From NCBI GenBank assembly GCA_001970955.1, contig MPUH01000631.1, positions 1 through 42,615 on the forward strand: DNA of 42,615 nt. The letters are read 5' to 3'. Source of the stretch: Stentor coeruleus (taxonomy: Eukaryota > Ciliophora > Heterotrichea > Heterotrichida > Stentoridae). The notes under the pieces are model-generated. The model was not told where the DNA came from, searched no databases, and worked only from the letters and a program-made list of their open reading frames with translations. A program made the position numbers and the translations under genes. Below, one piece after another: positions 26,868 through 37,643 of the stretch (position 1 is its first letter; each line of letters opens with the position of its first letter).

Positions 26868-27699
26868 TTGTACTTTTACAAAACGTAAAAAAAATAATTA
26901 TATAAGAATAATACTAAATTAATTTTCGAATTATTTTCATTGGAGAATCTTAATATGGAAGAATAATTTTAAGGTTTGAATTTTTGATTAGATATATGCT
27001 GTTTATTAAAAAAATAACTAGGTTTGATTAAGTTCTTGTGATTATTACTTCTAAATATATGGGGTAATAAAATTAAGGGGATTTTTTTTGGAATAGTATC
27101 AAAATTTAATATGATAGTGTAAGATTTAATTCTATAGCTTTATAGATATTAATGATAGTATAAGATTTAATTCCAAAGCTTTATAGATATTAATAATTAT
27201 TAGAATATTGATGAAGACAAGTATATATATTATTTTATATTTTTTAAGGTTTTAAAACATGAATAAATAAAATCGTAATATTTATAATACTTAAATTCAA
27301 ATAGATTTTATATCTAAATGCAGTAATTTTTAGTTTTACGGTATTAACTTGAAGCTTGTAATCAAAATTTTATATATTCTTACTTCAAATTAAATTTACA
27401 AATAAAATCATTAAGCATTTTATCTAATCTTTTGCTTATTTTCTATAAATTTTCTTATACTTCTTAACTAACCCTACCAGCCTTAGCATTATATCCTAAT
27501 CATTACTATAAAATTAGCAATAAAATCCTGACAATAAATCATCCATTTAAAACTATATAAAACCCCAACTCTTCCTAAACCTAAAACCTCATTTAAAATA
27601 CGGAATTTTAACTTCAATAATCCAAAACCTACAAATATACCAATAAAACCTAATTTAAAATAAAAATTTAATAATAATGTCTATCAAATCTTAGGCTTC
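26868..27699. other. Intergenic region with a 41-bp tandem repeat
   Basis: The left part is the leader of the minus gene at 26142-26867. The right part (about 27420-27690) is C-rich and G-poor, the trailer of the next minus gene. No gene was recognised. Confidence 0.5.
27111..27192. repeat. 41-bp imperfect tandem duplication
   Basis: 27111-27151 and 27152-27192 both read from atgatagt to agatatta with a few differences. They lie in the AT-rich leader region. Confidence 0.75.
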
Positions 27700-29277
27700 T
27701 TATTTAGAAAGCCAGCAAGTGTCTTCATTTACTATCAAATTATACTCATCAAATTGCAGTGGGGGGAAATAACCAATAGCAACTGGGATTTTACGACTTT
27801 TTGCAGTAATTAAACAAGGTAATAAAAGGCTATCAACAGATATAACCAGCATTCCAGTAATATTATGTTCAATTTCAACATACTCATTAGGTTCACTAAT
27901 AACCAAAATATACTTTGCTAGATCTTTTGGGAATCTTGATGGATATCTATGTAAAAAACCTTTGCATGTTCCCCCAGAATAGCTTATGACTGGAGCTAAA
28001 AGTAATTTTCTGTTTACAAGTGGTATTGCTTTTATTAAATAATGAGAAATCACTATGAATAAATCATGATATATAAGCTTATATTCTGTGTTTAATTGCT
28101 CGGCTAAGGATTCACAGATTTCATGGTCTATACTTGTTGAGATTGATGTGTATTCTTCAAGAAGAAGCTCCATGAGTTCATATAGTAAGTCCCTTAGAAC
28201 TTCTAAGTTTTCAGTTTTTTGCAGTTTCTCAAACTGTGACTTCATAACAGTAACTTGTTTAAACCTTATAAGCGCATATAGCATCATCTCACAAATCCAC
28301 TTTCCAGCCAAAACAATTTTCCAAATGCAATCCTTCTCATTAATCCCTTGCATGATTTTTTCCAGCAACTCAATTTCTTTTTTTTCCAAATTATTATCCG
28401 TAAGTAACAACCCTAAAGCATCCCTCGAGTTCTTCGACTCTTTAAAAATCGACATCCTAAGTTCAGAAAGGTTGAAATTTACAACAATATCTTCATCAAA
28501 ATTTTCAAAAGAATTATCATATTGATCAATTTTGCTAACTAAATCCTCAGAAGGTCTTTCTAAAGTTAAAGTACAAAAACTAACAGAATTAAGGAGGATT
28601 TTTGTTTGTTGAAGTGTCATTTTTAGATTACACCATTCGATAAAAATACTAAATGCTTCTGTATTATCTTCTTTTGTAGTATTAATACTTTTTAAAACTA
28701 AAGAACCAAGTTGAAGTGTTGTATAATTGATTTCTTTATTTTCTAGAATCTGAGCTAATTCTCTAAGTTTATCTTCAGTTGATTTTGTTTTTACTATGTT
28801 TACTAAATCTTGAATGATTTTATTATCGCAAGATAAGGAAAGATCACAGTTGGAAATTTGGTTAAAAGTGTCGTTTAATTGGAAGATGTTAAGATAAGAA
28901 CAACGGGATTTTATTAAAGCTTTACGATTTTCAGGAAAAGTTTCCCATTTGGCTGTAGAAGTTAGGGTGTTGAAAATTATGTACTTGTATTCGATTAGGT
29001 AGGGAAGACTTGCAGCTGAAATACTTATTGGAATTGATGTCCATATTGGATAAGTTTCTGGGGATGTGTGAAGGATTATTGCATTATGGACACTCCAAAG
29101 TCCTATTTCTTTAATGTTTCCTACAACTCTTACATCTGAACCAAAAGGTGTTGTTGCTCTAACATTAAATTGTACTTTCACAGTAATTACTTCAAATAAA
29201 GACGCATCTGATGTATCTAATGAGTTACAGTCATGAAAACTCAGACTTATTGAATTCCCATTTGAAATTCGCTTCAT
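27700..29277 (-). CDS. CBM20 starch-binding protein, possible defunct glucan-water-dikinase relative, 525 aa
   Basis: Residues about 30-125 form a CBM20 glucan-binding domain: VKVQFNVRATTPFGSDVRVV, GNIKEIGLWS, PYLIEYKYIIFN and WETFPENRKAL. The middle is helical with no named domain. The C-terminus, GMLVISVDSLLLPCL then ITAKSRKIPVAI (about 475-501), resembles the phosphohistidine segment of glucan/phosphoglucan, water dikinases (VAVLTPD..DVLSHVSVRARN.KV). In this protein the catalytic His would be Pro 487, and the chain ends soon after, with no ATP-binding domain. CBM20 followed by this segment is the order in phosphoglucan, water dikinase. So it may be a truncated pseudoenzyme that still binds storage glucan. 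The CBM20 call is firm; the dikinase link is tentative. ATG at 29277, stop TAA. Confidence 0.75.
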   Translation of the reverse strand: MKRISNGNSISLSFHDCNSLDTSDASLFEVITVKVQFNVRATTPFGSDVRVVGNIKEIGLWSVHNAIILHTSPETYPIWTSIPISISAASLPYLIEYKYIIFNTLTSTAKWETFPENRKALIKSRCSYLNIFQLNDTFNQISNCDLSLSCDNKIIQDLVNIVKTKSTEDKLRELAQILENKEINYTTLQLGSLVLKSINTTKEDNTEAFSIFIEWCNLKMTLQQTKILLNSVSFCTLTLERPSEDLVSKIDQYDNSFENFDEDIVVNFNLSELRMSIFKESKNSRDALGLLLTDNNLEKKEIELLEKIMQGINEKDCIWKIVLAGKWICEMMLYALIRFKQVTVMKSQFEKLQKTENLEVLRDLLYELMELLLEEYTSISTSIDHEICESLAEQLNTEYKLIYHDLFIVISHYLIKAIPLVNRKLLLAPVISYSGGTCKGFLHRYPSRFPKDLAKYILVISEPNEYVEIEHNITGMLVISVDSLLLPCLITAKSRKIPVAIGYFPPLQFDEYNLIVNEDTCWLSK

Positions 29278-30081
29278 AATAAATAATTTGTATAAATAAA
29301 GTTACATTTTATCAAAAATAATCAAATATGTAACAGAATAAATTTTGGAGTTAGGAGAAATTATGATTAAAAAAGTTTTTAGGAATGGATACCTTTATAT
29401 ACTTTTGCTTGTATAAAACAAAATTGTATTTTCTGATAGTATTTGCTATAGGAGTTTAGGGTAAATTTTGGATATAATTTATGAATGAGTAATAGAAACA
29501 ATTGAACTTTAATACCAAAGATAGTAAATTTAGTCTACAACNAATGATAGTATTTGCTATAGGAGTTTAGGGTAAATTTTGGATATAGTTTATGAATGAG
29601 TAATAGAAACAATTGAACTTTAATACCAAAGATAGTAAATTTAGTCTACAACAAGAAAATATACTTGATAAACCTAGTTAATGCATTTCAAAATAAACGA
29701 AAAAAACGCTAAAAATTTTAAAACTATAAAATTAATACAGTAAGCATAATTTCATTATTATTATTATCAATAAGCATCTAAAGTTCTATTTTTATTTCTA
29801 ATTCAGCCTGAAAAATTGTCTTAAAATACCTTATATCATCATACCTAATTAATCCTACAAATCATAACCAATTAATAATCTAACCCTTAACCAATACACA
29901 CAAAACTCAATATTCATTTATACTAAACTATCATTTGTCTCTTTTTTTTTATAATCACAAACAACATCTATAATATTTACAAATAACCTACATGCAACTA
30001 AGTCTTATCCTTATCTTTATCATCTTCAATCCTATTTCCTATATTATTTTCATCCCAAAACCCTCATATAATTATTAAACC
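29278..30081. other. Intergenic region with an N join
   Basis: G-rich on plus next to 29278 (leader of the CBM20 gene), then C-rich from about 29810 (trailer of the channel gene). No gene was recognised. Confidence 0.5.
29432..29652. repeat. Unmerged 110-bp overlap around a single N
   Basis: 29432-29541 and 29543-29652 are separated by N at 29542 and differ at an internal a/g position and at the left edge. This is an assembly join, probably of two haplotypes. Confidence 0.85.
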
Positions 30082-31659
30082 CTAAACATTAGTCAACCTT
30101 CTCACACTTGATCTAATAGGTGATGATACATTACCTTGAGTATCACTTGGCACTAATGTTTTCCTTCTAACCGCATGGGAAATTTTCCGTCTCATAGCTT
30201 TAGTGAATTCCCTAATATTATCTGAAGCTTCTTCCATTGGTCTAAAGCTCTCAACAATAGCATCAGACTTTTTAACTTCATCTTTGTTAATTTTTTCTCT
30301 GATTTTCTTAGTGATTTTTGGAAACTCAATCCTCGCAGCATCTTCAAACTGTAAAATCAAATCAAAATCGCTAGTCCCAACTTCTCTAGCTTGGGTATTT
30401 AAGTCTTTTAATATCGTTAAACTCTTTTTCAGATCTCTGTAAATAGAGATTTTCTTCATATACTGAGCTTCACTCATATGGCATAAATCATTTTTAACCC
30501 AAACACCTTTATACACAACGATTCCATTAGGTTTTATTGGGCTTATAGCTTTTGAGTTCCATTTTTTATGCAGTAAAAACAAGGTTGCAACTTTTCTTAT
30601 AGCATTTCTCGCATTTTTTCTGATATCTTTTTTTAGATACTCTCTTGATATCCAGGCATACGATAAGTTCTGACCTTCATCATGTTCCATTTTACGATTA
30701 ATTGACACAACAAGCATACCTAGATACATATTCCCTAATATACAGGCTAATATGCAAATAACCCTACCAAGATGAGTAAAAGGGTATATATTCCCATATC
30801 CTATTGTTGTGGTAGTATAAAATATAACCCACATATCATCCCAAAAAGCACTTAATGTACTTCCTGTATATTCATCATCAATCAACCTATCTGGTTCTTC
30901 ACACAATTTCATAGCTAAAGATGAGAAAATCGACATAGTGAAAAAAAAACTACCAATACCAATAAACGGTGAGTTTTTAATATAGCATTTCAAAGCAAAA
31001 AATGCATTTGCCGACACAGCATGTTTACTACAAATGATCTCAGCTTTTTCTTGCGTATATTCTGTATAATGACCAAATAACCTTACAACCACATACAATT
31101 TTATCATAGACACAAAAGTTAACACTGTACTTAATGAATACTCAACAGTAAATCCAAGCATTTGAATATCAAAAGTCCAATCAACATAAGGAGGAATAAC
31201 AACTAAAGTAAAAATTATCTCTATAAACATAATCTTATAAAGACCTGTAGAAAAAACTGTATCCCTTGTACTAACTTTATATCTAATAAGTAACATAATA
31301 AGCTTGATTTCATATCTACGAACAATCCATAATATGCTGCTTATTGATAAAGAGAGGATAAATATTCGAAGATAAGTGACGAATTCAGTGGATTTATAAT
31401 TGTTTTCAAAGAATAAACCGTGTTGAATAAAAGATAATGTGCATATTGTAAAATTGATTACAGCTATGATGGTGTCGTCGTTTCTAAGCTCTTTTTTAGC
31501 AGCGGCCATCATGTGCGAGTTGTAACGAGGGACGTCAAAAGCACTGGATTTAGATATTTTTCTAGGACTGTCGTCGGTGGAAAGATGAATTTTTTTTTCT
31601 TGGGAGAATGCAAAGACCGTATCGTTTGAATTACTTTCGTCTAAGTTGTAGATTTTCAT
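30082..31659 (-). CDS. SK-like six-transmembrane potassium channel, 525 aa
   Basis: Six hydrophobic segments (about residues 62-84, 92-113, 134-157, 173-195, 234-252, 299-321) surround one pore loop. The selectivity filter is TTTTIGYGNIYP (GYG at 287-289), specific for potassium. The segment in the S4 position has few positive charges, which argues against a strongly voltage-gated channel. After S6, a basic helix (KNARNAIRKVATLFLLHKKW) lies where small-conductance calcium-activated (SK) channels bind calmodulin. Such channels set membrane potential and ciliary behaviour in ciliates. The C-terminus is a charged tail with a coiled-coil look and no cyclic-nucleotide-binding domain. ATG at 31659, stop TAG. 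Confidence 0.88.
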   Translation of the reverse strand: MKIYNLDESNSNDTVFAFSQEKKIHLSTDDSPRKISKSSAFDVPRYNSHMMAAAKKELRNDDTIIAVINFTICTLSFIQHGLFFENNYKSTEFVTYLRIFILSLSISSILWIVRRYEIKLIMLLIRYKVSTRDTVFSTGLYKIMFIEIIFTLVVIPPYVDWTFDIQMLGFTVEYSLSTVLTFVSMIKLYVVVRLFGHYTEYTQEKAEIICSKHAVSANAFFALKCYIKNSPFIGIGSFFFTMSIFSSLAMKLCEEPDRLIDDEYTGSTLSAFWDDMWVIFYTTTTIGYGNIYPFTHLGRVICILACILGNMYLGMLVVSINRKMEHDEGQNLSYAWISREYLKKDIRKNARNAIRKVATLFLLHKKWNSKAISPIKPNGIVVYKGVWVKNDLCHMSEAQYMKKISIYRDLKKSLTILKDLNTQAREVGTSDFDLILQFEDAARIEFPKITKKIREKINKDEVKKSDAIVESFRPMEEASDNIREFTKAMRRKISHAVRRKTLVPSDTQGNVSSPIRSSVRRLTNV

Positions 31660-32916
31660 TGATTATATATAGAATAAGGTTGGGTGAATATTTAGAGGTA
31701 AATAATGTGGATAATATTAGAGTAGATTTCGGGTAATGTTTAGGATTTTCATATTGGATTTTGATGCTGATATGTTTTAGTTTTTATTAGAATGAAATCA
31801 AAAAGTCTTTATTTTGGGGATTTGGGAAAATTGTATGTAGGATATCACTTTTAATATGAAAGGTACTTCTAGATAGGACTAGTAATGGTAAAAATTTAAT
31901 TAAAATCGATGCTTATATACTTAGAGGCAAAGAGGAAAAGCTATTAGCAGTATAGTAAAATTGCAAACATATAATTGAGAATTTAAAGTAAATAAATTCT
32001 ATGGAAACAGAAAATTATGTTTGGGTGGATATGAGTATAAAAAGAGTCTGGTTCATTGGGAACTTTATGACAATAGGGAAACTGTATTAAATAAAGTTAA
32101 ATATAAAGGAATGCACTTTAAAAATAAAGAGAATAGTTGGGGATAGGCATGTTTTATAGATGGGAATTATTATGACAAGGTTGCATATTTTCATCTTTTT
32201 GGCAGTGGAGAAGCTTTAGATGGTAATGATTACTGACTAGCTACGAGTTTTAAGGCTAGAGTTTGATCAATCATAGGCTGCGTGATAACTTTTTACAAAC
32301 TTAAAGAAAAATATATGAACTTTGTGTCATAATTTAATTAGAAAACAAAATATATGCTCAAGTGATTTTAATAATTTTTTAGATTGCTAGTATATTATTA
32401 TATGCATATTCTAATATAATAGTGATATTCAGGTATTTATTAATTTTAATACTTTATTTGGGTTAGTTTTAATTTATCTTCATACTTTTTTGCACTTTTT
32501 ATTAGTTTCTTTAATCATCCTAAAAATACAAGTTTTCTATCTAGTATTGAAAATCGATTATTCATATTCAGATTTAATTTTAAGTTCTAATAAAATTTGT
32601 TTGTGAATCTTTTGTGATGTCTTATAAAACTATATCATTTGCTAAAATACTCATATTATATATAAAAAAATATATGTGCATAAACCAATTTTATATATTG
32701 TAACTAATACTTAGGATACATATAACCAATAAATTTGATATTTTAGAATATTGCAAAAAAAAAGCACTTTTTATACTCAGACTACATTGAAAAAGTAAAA
32801 GCCCATAAAGTTAAAATAATCTATATGCAGAAAGAAATATTATCACATTCTTTAAAAAAATATAAAAAATATTTAACTCAAGATTTTCATAAATAATTAA
32901 GATAACTAAACTATTA
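31660..32916. other. Intergenic region with a possible coding relic
   Basis: 31660-31900 is the G-rich (on plus) leader of the channel gene. A possible relic lies at 31925-32332. From about 32340 to 32900 the sequence is very AT-rich and I see nothing. Confidence 0.5.
31925..32332 (+). pseudogene. Possible gene relic, one frame with four internal stops
   Basis: A single plus frame of about 135 codons has only four internal stops (TGA 31976, TAG 32144, TGA 32234, TGA 32264) before TAA at 32330. That is well below chance for this base composition. The text looks protein-like: SLVHWELYDNRETVLNKVKY, ACFIDGNYYDKVAYFHLFG and SIIGCVITFYKLKEKY. No family is recognised. Three of the four stops are TGA, which C to T change makes from CGA and G to A change from TGG. 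Decay, not a live gene, is the simplest reading; chance is possible. Confidence 0.35.
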
Positions 32917-35900
32917 CTATATATAATCAAAGATCCCAACATAGAATTTCGCATCCTCATATATCTCATCAATTGTGGCCCTTTCTAGTATATCAACCTC
33001 TAGCATTCTCTTTAATGTATTATTTAGAAAATCATATGGGAATTCTTTAATTTTTTCGCATATAGTATTTTGCAGTTCATCTCTTAGTAATTTATAAGAG
33101 ATTTTTTTCAAACTGTCATATGCTATATATCCATAGCTAATAGTTAGCATGCTTTTTATAAATATATCATAGTTTTGGCCAAAATAATTCAGATATTTAA
33201 CACTAATTCCACAGGCACTAAGGATAGAAAGTCCTAAAGAAAAGATATCAGACTTAAATGGGTCATATAAAATATTATATTTATTTTTCATCCTACGTTG
33301 TGTCATAAGTTCTGGGGAAAGATATATTTCATTAGCACGCTTTGAAGGTGTAAATTTAAGAAAATTGCTTCCTTTATATTCGTTTTTGCATTTAAATGAT
33401 ATTTCAAAGTCAATAATTTTTATTTCATCTGGAGATTTTATTACTATATTATTTGGGCTTATGTCATTGTGAACTATATTTTTTTCTTTAAGATAGTGAA
33501 ATACTTTTATCAAGTTATAAAATATTTTCTTCATTTCTACATATCCAATATCCTGATTTTCTTTCATAAAATCACGCATGTTTAAACCTCCATACTCAGT
33601 CCCTATAAAAATTGTTTTATTTATAAGACTTGCAGATGAAAAATAGTATATTTGTGGAAACATGTTTGAGTTTTTGGACAAACTTTTGTAAAACTTTATC
33701 TCTTTGTATATGTTACAAAAAGTTCTCCAACGTTCAGAAACACTATAAAACTTATTATGACTTTCATATACATTATACTCAGGCTTCGGATTTAGATGCT
33801 TATTTATTTTACCATATATTTGTGGAAATGCTTTAGTGCATTGAAAAAGAGGAACGATAATATTTTTATTATTCATTGGACGATTGTTAGTTTGATTTTC
33901 AGACTTAGGAATAAAATAATTTCTATGATCCGTTTTCTTAACTTTCTTCAACAGATTTTTTTCTGGTTGATTATCATGCTCTTTTGAATTAGCCTTTTTA
34001 GTTTGTAGAAAATCTTTGTGAACACTTTGAAGAATATTGCAATTTGTGAAAATATATGGATGATAAGAATTTAAAACTTTTTCTCTTATATTTTTGCATT
34101 TTTCATAAAGATCTAAGGCTTTTATCTTTTCATTTAAATCTTCATAAAAAATTCCTAGATTTTTATAAATTGTGACAAGATTTGAATCATCAGGAGTTAA
34201 GACTTTTTCACAGATTTTTTTGCTTTTTACGTAAAGACTGAGGGCTTTTTTTTTATCATTTAAATCTTCATAAAGAATTCCAAGATTGTTATAAATTCCA
34301 GCTAGATCTGGATGATCAGGAGGTAGAACTTTTTCTCTTATATTTTTGCACTTTTCATAAAGATCAAGTGCTTTTATTTTCTCATTTAAGTTATAATAAA
34401 GACCTCCTAGATTGTTATAAATTGTAGCTAGATTTGGATGATCAGAAGTTAAAACTTTTTCTCGTATATTTTTGCACCTTTCATAAAAATCAAGTGCTTT
34501 TTTTCTCTCATTTAAATTGCAATAAAAACTTCCTAGATTGTTATAAATTATAGCTAGATCTGGATGATCGGGGGTTAGATTTTTTTCGCAAATATTTTTG
34601 CACTTTTCGTAAAGGTCTAGAGCTTTTTTTTTCTCATTTAATTTGTAATAAAGATTTCCTAGATTGTTATATATTTTAACTAGATCTAGATGATCAGAAA
34701 TTAAAACTTTTTCAAAAATATTTTTGGACTTTTCGTAAAGATCAAGAGCTTTTTTTCTCTTATTTAAATTGTAATAAAGATTTCCAAGATTTCTATAAAT
34801 TGTAGCTAAATCGTGATGATCAGAAGGTAAATTTTTTTCTCTTATCTTTTGGCACTTTTCATAAAGATTAAGGGCTTTTTTATTATCATTTAAGTTTTCA
34901 TAGAGAATTCCTAGATTGTTATAAACAATAGCAAGATCGTAATGATCAGAAGTTAAATTTTTTTCTCTTATATTTTTGCATTTTTCATAAAGATGTAGAG
35001 CTTTTTTTTTATCATTTAATTTACAATAAAGAATTCCTAGATTATAATAAATTGTAGATAGATCTGGATGATCAGAAGTTAAAACTTTTTCCCAAATGTT
35101 TTTGCATTTTTCATAAAAATCTAGAGCTTTTTCTGTCTCATTTATTTTGCAATAAAGATTTCCTAGATTGTTATATATTCCAGCTAGATCTGGATGATTT
35201 GAAGTTAAAACTTGTTCGAAAATATTTTTGCTCTTTTCGAAAAGATTCAGAACTTTTTTTCTCTCATTTAAATTTTCATAAAAGCATCCTAGATTGTTAT
35301 AAATTGTGGCTAGATTTGGATGATTAGAAGTTAAAACTTTTTCAAAAATATTTTTGGACTTTTCGTAAAAGTCGAAAGATTTATTTTTTTCATTTAAATC
35401 TTCATAAAGAATTCCTAGGTTGTTATAAATTGTAGCTAAATCGTAATGATCAGAAGTTAAAACATTTTCTCTTATATTTTTGCACTTTTCATAAAGATTG
35501 AGGGCTTTATTTTTATCATTTAGATTATAATAAATACTTCCTAGATTGTTATAAATTGTAGCTAGATTTGGATGATCAGAAGTTAAAACTTTTTCCCAAA
35601 TATTTCTGCACTTTTCGTAAAGATCAAGTGCTTTTTTATTTTTATTTAAATTGTAATAAAGAATTCCTAGACTGTTATAAATTGTAGCTAGATCGGGATG
35701 ATCAGAAGCTAAAACTTTTTCAAAAATATTTTTACCTTTTTTGAAAAGATCTAAGGCTTTTTTTTTTTCATTTAATTTGTAATAAAGACTCCCTAGATTG
35801 TTATAAATAATGCCTAGATCAGGATGATTAGAAGTTAAAACTTTTTCCCAAATATTTTTGCACTTTTCATAAAGATCAAGAGCTTTTTTTCTCTTATTTA

Positions 35901-37643
35901 AATTTTCATAAAAATTTCCAAGATTATAATAAATTGTAGCTAGATCGGGATTGTCAAAATTTAAAACTTTTTCCCAAATCTTTTTACATTTTTCATAAAA
36001 ATCCAAAGCTTTTTTTTTCTCATTTAATTTTTTATAAAAATTTCCTAGATTGTTATAAATTATAGCTAGATCTGGATAATCAGGAGTTAAAACTTCTTCC
36101 CAAATATTCTTGCATTTTTCATAAAGATCAAGAGCTTTTATATTCTCATTTAAATCATCATAAATAATTCCAAGATTGTTATAAATTTCAGCTAGATCTG
36201 GATGATTAGAAGCTAAAACTTTTTCTCTTATATTTTTACATTTTTCATGAAGATCCAGGGCTTTTTTTTTCTCATTTAAATTGTAATAAATACTTCCTAG
36301 ATTGTTATAAATTGTAGCTAAATCTGGATGATCAGAAGTTAAAACTTTTTCAAAAATATTTTTACACTTTTCATGAAGGTCGAGAGCTTTTTTTCTCTCA
36401 TTTAAATTGTAATAAAAAATTCCTAGATTGTTGTAAATTATAGCTAGATCTTGATGATCAGAAGCTAAAACTTTTTCTCTTATATTTTTACACTTTTCAT
36501 AAAGATTAAGGACTTTTTTTTTATCATTTAAAATGTAATAAAGACTTCCTAGATTGTTATAAATTGTAGCTAGATTTGGATGATCCGAATTTAAAACTTT
36601 TTCCCAAATATTTTTGCACTTTTTACAAAGATATAGAGCTTTTTTTTTCTCATTTAGATTGTAATAAAGTATTCCTGGATTATTATAAATTTTTGCTAGA
36701 ATGGGACTATCAGAAGTTAAAACATTTTCCCAAATATTCTTGCATTTTTCGTAAAAATCCAAAGCTTTTTTTTTCTCATTTAATTTGCAATAAAGATTTC
36801 CTAGTGTATTATAAATTGTAGCAAGATCCGGATGATCAGAAATTAAAACTTTTTCTCTTATATTTTTACACTTCTCGTAAAGTTCTAGAGCCTTTTTTTT
36901 CTCATTTGAATTTTCATAAAATTTTCCTAGATTGATATAAATTATAGCTAGATCAGGATGATCAGAAGTTAAAACTTTTTCTCTTATATTTCGGCTTTTC
37001 TCGTAAAGATCAAGAGTTTTTTTTTTTCATTTAAATCGTTATAAAGAATTCCTAGATTGTTATAAATTGTAGCTAGATCTGGATGATCAGAAACTAAAAC
37101 TTTTTCTCTTATTTTTTTACACTTTTCATAGAGATCAAGTGCTTTTTTTCTCTCATTTAAATTATAATAAAGGATTCCTAAATTGCAATAATATTTTGCT
37201 AGATCTTGATGATCAGGATTTAAATTTTTTTCAAAATATTTTCTATACTTTTCATAAACATAAACATATTTCATTTTTTTTTTGTTTTTCTTGACTTTAT
37301 CATAATACTCTGCAAGCATGAAACAAAATTCAATGTAATACTTAGGCTTCTTTCCTTGTGATTCCCTAATTTTTAAGTATCTTTTAGCATATAACTTTGC
37401 TTCAATTAGGTTAGGAAATCTATAATCACAAGGATTATCACTGATGTAGTATAAAACTTTTGCAAGTCTTTTGTAAATTTTTGAATTTTTAGGATTCATT
37501 GTTGTACAGTATAGCATTCTTTTATTGTATGCTTGGCGATAATATTTAAGAGCTTCCTGATAATTTTTGTGATTGAATTCTACGTCTCCTATGATTTGAA
37601 AAGTATTTGCTTCAGCAGTTACTTTATCAATCTCCTCCTCCAT
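32917..37643 (-). CDS. Giant kinesin-light-chain-type TPR array with C-terminal kinase-like domain (frameshifted), about 1575 aa
   Basis: From ATG 37643 a TPR-like N-terminus (about 140 aa) is followed by about 25 tandem 42-residue units of the pattern ALDLYEKCKNIREKVL, DHPDLATIYNNLG, YYNLNEKKK. This is the TPR_12/kinesin-light-chain type, a protein-binding superhelix. A linker and a roughly 250-aa protein-kinase fold end the protein. It has YKEIKFYKSL (helix C Glu), IVHNDISPNNIVI (HND in place of HRD) and IIDFEISF (DFE in place of DFG), followed by YLSPELM. The glycine loop and the VAIK lysine are not recognisable. The frame breaks at 37017-37027, where an 11-T run is one base short compared with sister repeats; this looks like a sequencing error, or slippage at a poly-A run in the mRNA. 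Stop TAG. Confidence 0.82.
33990..37240. repeat. 126-bp tandem repeat array coding for TPR units
   Basis: About 25 units of 126 bp (42 codons) encode the TPRs of the kinase-like gene. Homopolymer T runs recur once per unit. High unit similarity suggests repeated duplication and homogenisation; copy number could be mis-assembled. Confidence 0.88.
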
